From NCBI RefSeq assembly GCF_037042905.1, contig NC_087254.1:13687103-13751102 (forward strand): DNA of 64,000 bases, read 5' to 3'. The DNA is from Lytechinus pictus (taxonomy: Eukaryota > Echinodermata > Echinoidea > Temnopleuroida > Toxopneustidae). The notes under the pieces were generated by a model that was not told the origin of the DNA, ran no database searches, and saw only the letters and a program-made list of their open reading frames with translations. Positions 24,501 to 36,852 of this stretch are shown piece after piece (within the stretch, counting starts at the first letter, position 1; each line of letters starts with the position of its first letter). The position numbers were made by a program, and so were the translations under genes.

Positions 24501-27500
24501 TCTATGAACAGGATAATATGGTACATTACATGGAAACGGGTGCATACTCTGATTTCGAAGTATAAATATGAGAACCATAAGCCCTACTCATTAAAGAAAA
24601 TTAGTCAGATTTCATCTCAGATCTGAAAGAACATATATCGTATCAAAAGTGCAGAAATGAAGCCACTGCATACAGCTGTGTATTTTCACTATACAATAAA
24701 TGCTACATTACAATATACTGCATTATCAATTTTGGATATATTGTAGGTGGCCCATAGTTTACATCAAGTCCATGAATACAATCAGCATTCCTTTGGAAAG
24801 CTATATCAATTTTAACCTACATCTATAGCTCTAAATAGTATACAAATATACAATGACACTCGAGGATCTGGCTAAAACTATTCGCATCGAAGGAACATCA
24901 CATAGTACCATGTGATGTTCCTGAGTGCGAATAGTTTTAGCCTGTTCCGAGAATGGGTCATTGTATATTTGTTTTATATCCCTTCCACTCATACCATTTT
25001 CGATTTTTAATAAGTCCATATAGAACAATCGTTGAGAAGTTGAGAAAATAATAAGTCTTGCTGTATGCCTGGGCCGTATGGATCATCTGTTCGGCGAGCT
25101 GCACTAACCAGGTTTCCCGTGGCATGCAGTGGAGAGTGCCGTTGGCTGAGCAGCGCTCTGCTCGCATCGCGCGGCACAGCTCGCGAATCGCGAGGTAGGG
25201 GGGGTCAAAAAAACGTATAGTTCACTTTTTCCCTAGGGAAAAAATGGACTATGCGTGACGTCAGCAAGGAAAATGAACTATTTCACGGCAAACGTTTTTC
25301 GTAGTAAAACTATTCTTTTTATCCTTGTGTACACTCTCAATACAACAATCTTAAATAAGGGATATAATCTATAATATTGTCTTACCTTGTTCACAATTCA
25401 TCCCCATATATCCCTCAGTACATATGCATCTATAAGTGCCACCGGCGTTTTCACATTGGGCTCCATTTTCACAAGGGTCATTCACACATCTGTCTATACC
25501 TGAGTATACATGAGTAGAAACGTGGTATACTGAGCAAGTATTTATGAACAGAGTAAATAAATTAATGCCCATATTAAGAAAAAGAACAATGAAGAAGTCT
25601 ATGTCAAATATCAGTGAGCCGGAACAGCAGTTTTGTCATATTTTCAGAGCTGATGAAAAATTGCACATGTGTTGTTTGTCAAGAATCAAGTCAAGGACTC
25701 TGTTTTGATTCAGCCATTCTTGACAAACTATTTTTGTTCTTTGTCATGACTCTGTTCTAGAATCCTTCTTACATTGCTGTGCGAACTCTTCATCATCATT
25801 TCCAAGGTAAGCGAATGTAGCTTTCGGAAGAAAAGCAGATATTTGTTTTATATTCAACAGAAGAAATTAATGTAATTATAGAATAAATATGGAGCATATG
25901 TATTCACTATATGTGTAGGAACCCTAAAAACTGACTAAATTCAGGTAAAGCTTAATTTTAAGTTCTGCTTTGGTGTGATCATGCTTTAAAATGTACTAGT
26001 AAGCACAATCACTAAGCATTTTTTTATTTGAACACAAGCTAATTAATGTTGGCCTACATGTAGGCTAATGTGGACTTTTCTAAAAAAAATTATTTATTGA
26101 ATGGTTTGTTCAAAACTACTAAATAAACAGCAATAAAGTCTGCATTATGATCAGTTTACAATATCTACAAACATATAAAAAATACAACATACAATTTATT
26201 ACAAAACAACAATATCAAAGATAACAAGCCCATAGAGGAAGGGGATGGGTTTACAAGATATATTTAATGGAAGTGGCTAAAAGATTCACATCTCAGCTTG
26301 AAACCCAAAGATGATGTTCTTACTTTGTTCACAATGCATTCCTGTGAATCCATCGGTACAGATGCAGGTATAGGACCCCTCAGTAATGTCACATTGTCCT
26401 CCATTTTCACAGGGGTTATTCATACATTCATCAATGTCTGAAAGGGTGATAATGTGAGATAAACAATGTGGTTCACTAACCAAGAGTCTCGCCTGATTTC
26501 ACAATCAATAAAATATGGAATATGATCTTTTGATCCCTTGATGACCTTTGACCCCATCATCCTCAACAATTACCCAAGGATCATTTATACCAAGTATGGA
26601 CATAAATGATGCAGAAATAAAAAGATGAGAGCAATTTGAACAAAAAATTGACAGTTTGGCCCTCGAGTGACCTTTGACCCCATCATCAACAAAACACATA
26701 ACCCATGATCATTTGAAACATGTGTGATCAAAATTGATGCAGAAATGCAGAAATATAGAAATGAGAACAAGTTGCACAAAAACTTCAACAAACGGGGACA
26801 TGACCTAATATCATTTGACCTCTTGAACCCTAGATGACCTTTAAGTTTAACCCATCATCCTCAACAATTACCTACGGATCCTTAGGACCAAGTGTGATAA
26901 AAATGAATCAGAAATAAAGAAATGAGAGCAATTTAAGTTAATTGAAAATTTTTAACATTTTGGAACAGACTAGCAGACCAACGGACAAACAGAACAGACC
27001 AACTTCGTTCAGGCTACATAACATAGATAACATTAACAAATTGTCAAAAACGTTTTTGAATTTGTTCGATGAATCAAAATCTTAAATCAAAGTTAATCAT
27101 AATAAATGAAATATTAGAAGAGATTTCACTTTGGGAACTCAGATATAGTTAAAACGTGTTAGTGTGAGTGGGCAGTGCCCAACAACTAGTTACTGCCGTA
27201 TACCGAACACGAAGTGGCGATGTTCCCATGGTCCCCGGGGCCATAGCCTACCACTACCAACCAAGGAGTTGTTCAGGAGTCGTTAATGGCGAGAGTATTT
27301 TCCCTGAGGTGTTCCACCTTGATTTCCCCGCAGCCAACCGCCGCGCTGGCCCAATACTTATGTTGATTTCGTAGGGCAAAACCCTGCGCAGAAAAGTATT
27401 TGCTCTCGTAATTCCCCGACATGGCAACTCAGTCAATATAATAGTTTTCGAAATCTCTGAAAAATTATTTACACCTTTGTTTGACACAGTCCGGTGATGT

Positions 27501-30500
27501 GGTACTTGCTAGCAGTAACACCACGTACGTGGATGACGGCAAAGACAGCCGCGTATAGTGAGGCTCTAGTCGGGTCGCAGGAGTATGACCGGAGGTGAAT
27601 GCGGGGATAACTTCGTCAGTTTTCCGGTGATGCAGGAACGGGGCAGGAACGCATCAAGGGGGAGCTGAAAATGCACCTGTATATCAATCAACAGCTCACT
27701 GGTATATGCATATTTTGTCATGATAAAACTTTAACTTTTTTTATTCAGCCTCCGCATTTTTTTTCCAAAATCGTGTACAAAAACGTAAAAATTACCATCT
27801 GATAATGATTTTTTTGCAAGCACATGGTCAGCCCCCCAAAAATTCGCGGCTCAGCCCTCTCCCTCCACTTTCAAAACCCGTAGTTCCGCGGCCCGTGATA
27901 TATAAAGGTCCCAAAGTGCAATCGGAATGATTTGTTTCTTTATTACATCATTTCCAAACTTCTAACAAAATTGGTTAATTAATTAATTAATTAAAGCATG
28001 AAAGCACCTAGCTGAACCTCCAATATAGTAGTAGACTTTACAAAACAGCTCTAAAGTCATGCAGAGGTGCATGCTATTGTGATTTATACTTCTTAGGCCC
28101 TACTATTTTATCTATGAAAAAAAAATTAGTTCCTCAGAATATGGATTTGACGTGTTATGCTTAAATAATTGAAATATATGCAAAATAGGCCATCTCACTT
28201 TGATTACACTGTACTGGCACTGAGTGGAAATCTCATTCACACTAATAGTCACTAACCAATGAAAATATTTGGGTGGCAAGCATATCGTTTTGCCCCCCAA
28301 TAATTCCATAAGTGCAAAATAGAAAAATTGTAATGTTACACAGAAATCAGCATATTAACCAAACACAATGCAAACTTTATAGTTTTTACATCTACATGTA
28401 TATTACAGTACAAAATCATGATTTCTCCGAGCGCTCCGCGCGGAAAATGATTCCATCTTATATCTGCAACTTTTGTTAAGGTAGGCCCTACATTTACGCA
28501 GGAATATAGGGCATTATTCTGCCAATGCATGAACAAGAAAATGGCAAAACCCTTTTTCCATAGGCGGATCCAGGTGGGTTATGTATATCTCTAAATTAAT
28601 TCTAACAAACTACTTAACACCACCCTTTCCATGACAGTTGATCAAAAATTTTTGCTCGAGGTTTGCGCTCGCATCGATTGTTTAAAATATTTTTACCCAT
28701 GCATCCTATTCATAGTCATAAAAGTGTTTAAAATGTCCAGTTTTCTGGCCTTAGTATCAACAAATTTCGCGCTCTCTTTAGGCTTATTAGATGAATAAAT
28801 AAGGCAAGAAATCTAACTTGACAATGCGAAGAGGTGGGATTTGCAACATTTGCTCAGATGCTTATCATCCCAACAAATAAGGAAAACTCGCTCAACCGAA
28901 GGTCTGAGCTAATTAGTACTTGCCGCCATAAAAGAAAAAAGAACAAAGAACCACCGGACCATGAAATGCATCCATTGCCCCAACCGAGGGCCTCCACCAA
29001 ATCCAACTAGCTTCGTGTCCTGATGATCCGCCCGTGATCGAGGCGCGAAACGTACTGTGGCGGCCCTCCTTCTTGGAACGGGTTTTGGATGCTGGGGGGC
29101 CGGCCTGTCCCTTGCCTCTATCACCTTCATTTGTTGATGAATTGCTAGCCATCCTTAATTCGAGCGGTTTCCGTATGGCGTTATGTAGAGACCCGGGCGT
29201 GTTCCGTTTTCCCAAAATATATGGGGGTGGAGTGTTGAGAGGTAGTGTGAACAGGTGAAATATAGAATTACAGGGGATTTCTATTGGAGCTGTATAATCT
29301 CTATGGGAAGGCTTATACTGTAGAAGTCAATCGGATTCCATAGATCACACAGGTTGGAGACGATGATTACATTTGGTTTATGACAACGGTCATAATTTAA
29401 TTATACATTCAGCATCTCTTACATGTTATCACCATTAACACCGTCACCAATTATCCAGAATTGTATTTGCAGTAGTAGAAATTAAGCGAGCAATGTTAAT
29501 TTCCAAACCTTTTCTTGATTCAGTCCAGTTGGAGAGGAGCGCAGGGAGTTCTTCGTCCGACTCCGACCTTTGCCAGCGTCGAAGTGACGAACTCACTGCG
29601 ATACTCCGCTATTTATAGTCTCCGAGAGCTGCCTTACGCACTGCGTTGCGTAAGTCGATCATTGAGTTCTAACGCACCAAAAGCTATAGCGCCATCTACG
29701 TTTACTGCATTATAACCAAAAACCGTAGCGAACGGGTTCGCTACACAGCCCCCCTCTTCAAGGAATGTGTCCTCACATTTGTTTTATCCTCACATTAGCA
29801 GAGGGATTCCAAACAATTTGACAAAGGAACCAAAATGTATTGAATTATATGCATCGCTGTATTAATCATACTGAGAGTTATGTCCTCTTGTATACACTCC
29901 TTATATGGATACTATGTACAATCAATCTCTCTACATCTTCCATAACTTATTTCTGTAAGCTCTCATTGATAGCAACATTATCATCATTCTCATTAGCTGT
30001 ATGAAACGTGTTCTCTCTATGGACATTAACTCTGAATATAAACATTACAGCGAGTGCTTCCTATATTAAATCATTTTCATAAGTATTTGTACAACTAGGA
30101 CACCTCCTTGAACAATATTATCCGAAAAGATAATGGTGCGGTGTTTCACAAAACAAATAAATTACTTACACTACGACATAAATATGGCGAAACATTTATA
30201 TACAAGTCCAGTGGAAATTAAGTTGTTTTCCACATTGGTTCAGCAGTTCGTGTGGATATAGTGCTTCTATCTGATTAGTTCATTCTTCAACAATTAGAAT
30301 CCTTGCGTCTTCTGTTATGCCACGCAGTAGATCCATAGACCAATTTATATCAATAGTTTGTCAGTCATAGAAACAGCTACAGTACAGTTTCACATCTATC
30401 TGCAAATGGAAAGTTATGAATGTTCAATAGAAATAGTCTGGAGGTCTTCTCCGCCTTCTTGGATAGCGTGAAGGGTTGACGTCTGAGTCACTAGAATCAT

Positions 30501-33500
30501 CTGGTAATGGAATTCCTAGTTCTACGGTAGTCTCAGTAGAAGCCTGAGTAGGTTGTCCATCATCCACAACATCTGGTTCACGATCGGTAGTCACCTCGTC
30601 TGTTCTGTCTGCTGGCTGAGTCCTCCAGGCATCTGGTACATCAGATCCGTTGTAGAGTTTCAGACGGTCAAAGTGAACCACTCTCAGTTTGCTCCTGGGG
30701 GATCTCTGGATACGATAGGTCACGTCGAAAAGTCTAGACACCACTTGGTAGGGACCTTCCCATTTAGGTGCTAATTTAGGGCTGACTCCCTTCTTCCTGG
30801 CATTGTTGCGGAGCCATACGAACTGTCCAGCTTCATAGAGTTTCCCATCTGATTTCCGATCATAGTTCCTCTTCTGGCGTCGCAGTTCAACACCCTTACG
30901 TTGCTGGGCCCTCTGGTATGTCTCTTCCATTCTTTCCCTCAGCTGCTGAGCATAGTCAGTCCACTCACTTCCATCCTGTTTGGAGAACTGCAAATCGATA
31001 GGCATTGAAACCTCTCGGCCAAACATCATCATGTTTGGAGTCTCATTGATTGTGTTGTGCGTGGAGCTTCTGCATGCAGCTGTGGCGTAGGGTATGTACC
31101 TGTCCCAGTCCCGCTGGTGCTTCTCTGGATCCAGTAGGGTAGCAAGAATGTTGATCAGTGTCCGGTTGAACCTTTCAACCATCCCATCACTCTTTGGGTT
31201 GTACGGTGTCGTCCTTGTCTTTCTGACACCCAGTAATTGACAAACTTCTTGGAAGATGTTGGACTCGAAGTTCCTGCCCTGGTCACTATGTATCTCATTA
31301 GGAACTCCATAGCGGCAGATGAATTCGTCCACTAGCTTCCGTGCCACTGTTTCAGCTCTTTCATCTGGTATTGCATATGCCTCGACATACTTGGTATAAT
31401 AGTCAGCTACCACAAGAATGTACTTGTTCCCGTCATCAGTAACTGGCAATGGTCCCATAATGTCCAGGGCGATCCTCTCCATTGGATACCCACTCTGCCT
31501 CTGCTGTAGCGGAGCTCTTTTCCCTGGTCCTGCCTTCTGTCGGCGAGCGCAGTCTGGACATTGCCTAATGAAGGATCTGACATCTTCCTTCATTCCTACC
31601 CAGTAGAAGCGTTCCTGTACCTTGTGAAGAGTCTTTGTCATACCAAGATGTCCTGCCATGGGAGAAGAGTGTAGGTCCTGTAGCACCTCCGGTATCAGAG
31701 CTTTAGGTAGTACATAACGCCACCTGACATCACGTCCATCTCCTGATTCCCACCTCCTGCAGAGAACACCATCTTTGACATCTAGCTGGTCCCAGTGATC
31801 CAGGAGAACCTTGACCTTAAAATGATATGCCGTCGCCTCTTCCCGGGATGGCTTCCTCCCTTCCACCAGTGCATTCCTGACTGGATTTATGTTAGGATCT
31901 TCCTGTTGGGCCTCTTGGATGTCAGCTAGGTTGTCATTCCTCAACGTGATGACGTTGATATTCCTAGTGTCTCCTCCGTAGATGCAGCCTCCTTCTCGCT
32001 TACACTGCCTGCATGGTCTTCGTGATAGAGCGTCAGCGTTGCTGTGAATCCTTCCAGCTCTATGTATAATCTTAATGTCGTAGCTTGATATGACTTCCAG
32101 CCATCTTGCCAGCTGACCTTCAGGTTGCCGGAAATTCATCAGCCATCTCAGAGCTCCGTGATCAGTCCTCACCTGGACGTGGCGACCATACAGATACTGC
32201 TTGTAGTGTTTGTGATACACTACCACAGTAAGTAGTTCCTTACGGGTTACACAGTAGTTCCTTTCCGGTTTGCTTAGGACTCGGCTTCCATAGGCAATGA
32301 CCAGTTCCTGGCCATTCTGTATCTGGGAGAGTACACCACCGATACCATCATTGCTGGCGTCTGTGTCCAGAATGAACCTTCCCTCCTCGGTAGGGTATAC
32401 CAGTATTGGAGCCGTGACTAGTCTATGCTTCAGTTTCTCGAAGGCTTCTTGGCAGTCCTGGTTCCACTCAAACTTCCGTCCTTTTTCTGTCAGTTGGTGC
32501 AGAGGTCTAGCAATTCTGGCAAAGCCTTCAACGAAGCGACGGTAATAAGATGCAAGGCCTAAGAATCCACGGACCTCCCTCACTGACTCGGGTCTGGGCC
32601 ATGTCCTGATTGTTTCTGTTTTGTCCTTCTCAGTCGAAATGCCTTCTGCAGAGACGACGTGCCCGAGGTATGAAACAGAAGTCTTGAACAAGTTGCACTT
32701 CTTTGGCTTCAGCTTCAGCCCTGTCTGTCTTAGACGTTCAAACACCTGCTGCAGCCTCGCCATCTCCTCATCAATGGATTTCCCGAACACGATCACATCA
32801 TCCAAGTAGACCAATAGCGTCTCCCAGTGCAGTCCTCTCAATACCTGGTCCATGAGTCTTTCAAACGTTGCTGGGGCGTTGCACATGCCAAAAGGCATGA
32901 CCTTCCAGGCATACAGTCCCCCACCTGCTAGGAAAGCTGACTTCTTCTTAGCATCCGTGTCAAGCTCTACCTGCCAGTACCCACTAGCAAGGTCCAACGT
33001 TGAAAACCATTTGGCTCCAGAGAGTGCGTCAAGGGTCTCGTCGATCCGAGGAAGAGGATATGCATCCTTGATGGTAACACTATTCAGTTGCCTGTAATCA
33101 ACACAGAAGCGCTGGGAGCCGTCTTTCTTCTTAACTAAGACGATGTTGGCTGCCCATGGACTGTCTGAAGGCTCGATGAGTTCCCTGTCCAGAAGATCAT
33201 TGACATGCTTCCTGATAACATCTCTCTGTCCAAACGGATGTTTCCGTGGCCTCTGTTTGATTGGCCTGGTCTGTCCGGTGTCAACTGTATGTTTCACCAG
33301 GTTGGTTTTCCCCAAGTCATAGTCTCCTTTGGAAAAGACATCCTGGTATGTAGTCAGAAGCTTAGCAATAGGTGCATGGTACTGCTCTGGCACCTCTAGT
33401 ATACTCCGCTCGTACAAATCAGTCAAGTACTCTGGTAGATCAATTTCCTCACTGGAAAGCTGAGATGCTTGGATATCTGGTTCTGATACTGCCAACAAAT

Positions 33501-36500
33501 ATCCTAGCTCTGTCCCCTTCTTTATCACACGTTGTGATCCTGTAGGGTTGTATACTCTAACTGGGACTGCTCCATTACTAGTTCTGACGAGGGTCCTGGC
33601 CAAGATGATGCCTTTCTGTGTAAGTTGACGTCTATCATTTGATGCTTCGACCATGCCTGTAACGTCATCTGAAACCCCATCCAGTACTTTTCCTATAATG
33701 ATGCCTTCTTGGCCTGCCGGTATAGTGTACATCTCAGTAGCTATGATGCGGAAGGAAGTTCTAGTGTTGTCTTCATGGCGACACTGAACTGAACCCCACT
33801 TAGTTTCCATTGTAGCAGTCTCCAAGTTAAGCCTTGCTCCTAACTGCAGAAGATTATCCATGCCCAAGACTCCATCGCTACAGATATCAGCGACAATCAG
33901 GGTGATCCTTGCCTTCCCCTGGCCTATTATCACTTCTGTGTGGATCTTTCCATCCACCTCTAGTTGTGAGCCATCTGCAAGCATAACCTTCTCTGTAGTA
34001 GTTTGAATTGTAGGCTTCTCTTGTAGTTTCCTATAGCCTGACTTGGAGATGTATGTATCTGTTGCTCCTGTGTCTACCAGAAAACTCAGCTGTGTCCCAC
34101 CGATAGTGACTGGCACATACATGCCCTTCAGAATTCCCTTGTTGATTTCTCCATTGTACCTGGTTGTAACTATTGGCTGTGTGGCATTTGGTATTGAGGG
34201 GCTGGTGCTTCCAGGTTCCACGGCCGCGCCATGCCCCCCTGGGGCGACCTTACTTCGTTTGTTGAGCTCTGATATTGTTGCTCGGCTTGATGAATCTGAG
34301 CCTCGTCTCTCATCCTCTTTTTGCACTTCCTCTTCATGTGGCCTTTCTTTCCACAATAGTAGCAGCTACCATCAAATTTGTCTGAATTTCCCTGCTTCTG
34401 CTGTTGCTTGTCACTAGGTACCACAGTCTGAGGTTGTAGCTGTAGTGCAGTCCTGATGGCCTCTACCAATTCTTCCTTCAATGAGGTCATCTCAGCATTA
34501 CGCTTGGAGAGTTCTTCCTTCAAGGTAGCTACCATAGCTTTCACTTCTGAAATTGGTTCGGAGGTTGATTCATCTTCCTCATTCTCCTTTGTCATTGCCC
34601 TGCTGTACTTAGGTTTCCTGCTGCTCCGCTGGTCTTCAGAATGATGGAAGGCCTCAGCTACCACTGCAGCATGTACCATATCATCCAATGTATTACACTG
34701 GTTGTTGAACACTGCCTCTCTGAGCTTAGGTTTCACAAGGGCATCCATGAAGTGTCCCTTCGCCAATCTGTCACGGACATCAAAATCCAGCTCTGGGTAG
34801 GCCAATGCAGTGAGCTCTCTGATGCTTTGTGCAAGCTCCTTGAGTGTCTCGCCCTCCTGTCTCTGTCTTTGCTTCAGCTCTAGTAGATGATTCTCAGCCT
34901 GTTTATTGTCTGAGAACCGATTGGCCAGCATTCTCTTCAGATCATTGAAGCCTACCATATGTCTTTGTTCCCGTAGCAGCCTTAGTGCCTGACCTCGTAA
35001 GCATGATGCCAGGATCCTCCCTGCTTCTTCATCATCCCAGCCATTTACTGCTCGGCATGAGTCGAAATGTTGGCTGTAATCAATCCATGATGAACATCCA
35101 TCATATTTGTCTGGCTTGATAAAGTGGGTACCCCTAGGCTTCTGTTGGGCATCCTGTGATGACCTTGGTTTTAACGTTTGCCCATGTTGGAGTGTATCTT
35201 CCAATGCTTGCTGGATTATGGCCTGGAGCCTATTGTCATCAATTGGAGGGTCTCGCACAGCAGTTGGTTGCACCGCTGGTGATGTCGTCTTCCTGGCAGC
35301 ATTTTGTACTGGCGAATTAATAGGATTGCCTCTGCTATTCCGCCACGTAGTGTTGGATTGGACTTCCTCCTCCTCAGTTGATGATGCTGTTTGTGTAGAC
35401 CTATCTGTGCTCCCCCGAGTGCTCAGTTTTCTTCGTCTTCGCCTTGTAGGTTTACTCTGCTCATTAGAGGATGATAAAAGCAGCTTCTCCATCTGTGCTT
35501 GCATAGATTTAGCCTGTTGCATCATCATAACATGTGCCTTGGCTTGCTGTTTCATTTCGTCATTAGCATTGGCTTGATGCTTCATCATTTTCTCCTGAGC
35601 CGTGGCTTGATGTTTTATCATCTCTTCCTGAGCCTTCGATTGGTATTTCATCATTTCCTCCTGGGCTTTGGCTTGATGTTTCATCATCTCGACGATCTGC
35701 ATTAGAGCCTCGGTCTTCTGCCTCCTCCTCCTACTAGTAGATAACTTGATTCCAGAATGTGTAGAAACTGATTCATCCCCTGAAGAATTGCTGCCATTTG
35801 TTCCAGATGTCCTCACGTTCTCCATCCCACTTCTGACACCATTTGTGTGGCGGCCCTCCTTCTTGGAACGGGTTTTGGATGCTGGGGGGCCGGCCTGTCC
35901 CTTGCCTCTATCACCTTCATTTGTTGATGAATTGCTAGCCATCCTTAATTCGAGCGGTTTCCGTATGGCGTTATGTAGAGACCCGGGCGTGTTCCGTTTT
36001 CCCAAAATATATGGGGGTGGAGTGTTGAGAGGTAGTGTGAACAGGTGAAATATAGAATTACAGGGGATTTCTATTGGAGCTGTATAATCTCTATGGGAAG
36101 GCTTATACTGTAGAAGTCAATCGGATTCCATAGATCACACAGGTTGGAGACGATGATTACATTTGGTTTATGACAACGGTCATAATTTAATTATACATTC
36201 AGCATCTCTTACATGTTATCACCATTAACACCGTCACCAATTATCCAGAATTGTATTTGCAGTAGTAGAAATTAAGCGAGCAATGTTAATTTCCAAACCT
36301 TTTCTTGATTCAGTCCAGTTGGAGAGGAGCGCAGGGAGTTCTTCGTCCGACTCCGACCTTTGCCAGCGTCGAAGTGACGTACTCACTGCGATACTCCGCT
36401 ATTTATAGTCTCCGAGAGCTGCCTTACGCACTGCGTTGCGTAAGTCGATCATTGAGTTCTAACGCACCAAAAGCTATAGCGCCATCTACGTTTACTGCAT

Positions 36501-36754
36501 TATAACCAAAAACCGTAGCGAACGGGTTCGCTACAGTACCATTGGTAGACCAGAGGTGAGGAAAATTCATATACTGTATGCGGTATTGTTGTACATGTAT
36601 AACTTCACACATTTATATATATATATATATATAATCATGAGATCATGCGATCTTCAGGCCTGAAGATCGCACCTCAAGTAGGTTGCGTGAAATTCAGAGT
36701 TGCAGTTAAATTTGATGAACATCCAGTCAACCTTGTGAACTTGTATTTATTATT

Positions 36755-36852
<98 letters not shown>

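Larger units (their letters stand above)
29056..36535 (-). mobile_element. Complete Ty3/gypsy-type LTR retrotransposon inside gene A intron
   Basis: 7480 bp on the minus strand. Two 690-bp direct repeats begin TGTAGCG and end CCGCCACA in element sense. A 4-bp duplication GTAC flanks the element (29052-29055 and 36536-36539). In element order there is the 5' LTR, a tRNA-Leu-type primer site, gag, pol in the -1 frame (protease, reverse transcriptase, RNase H, integrase), a ~680-bp untranslated part, a polypurine tract and the 3' LTR. No env frame is seen. The protease-RT-RNaseH-integrase order is that of Ty3/gypsy. Both long frames are open, and the LTRs differ at one base by eye (29590 against 36380), so the insertion is very young and may be active. 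It lies in the same orientation as gene A. Confidence 0.95.

Noticed and set aside
29034..29258. Plus-strand frame across the LTR edge, repeated at 35746-36048
   Set aside because: It is a by-product of the LTR duplication with no known motif.
30553..35577. Many plus-strand frames across the retrotransposon
   Set aside because: They are shadows of gag and pol on the other strand.
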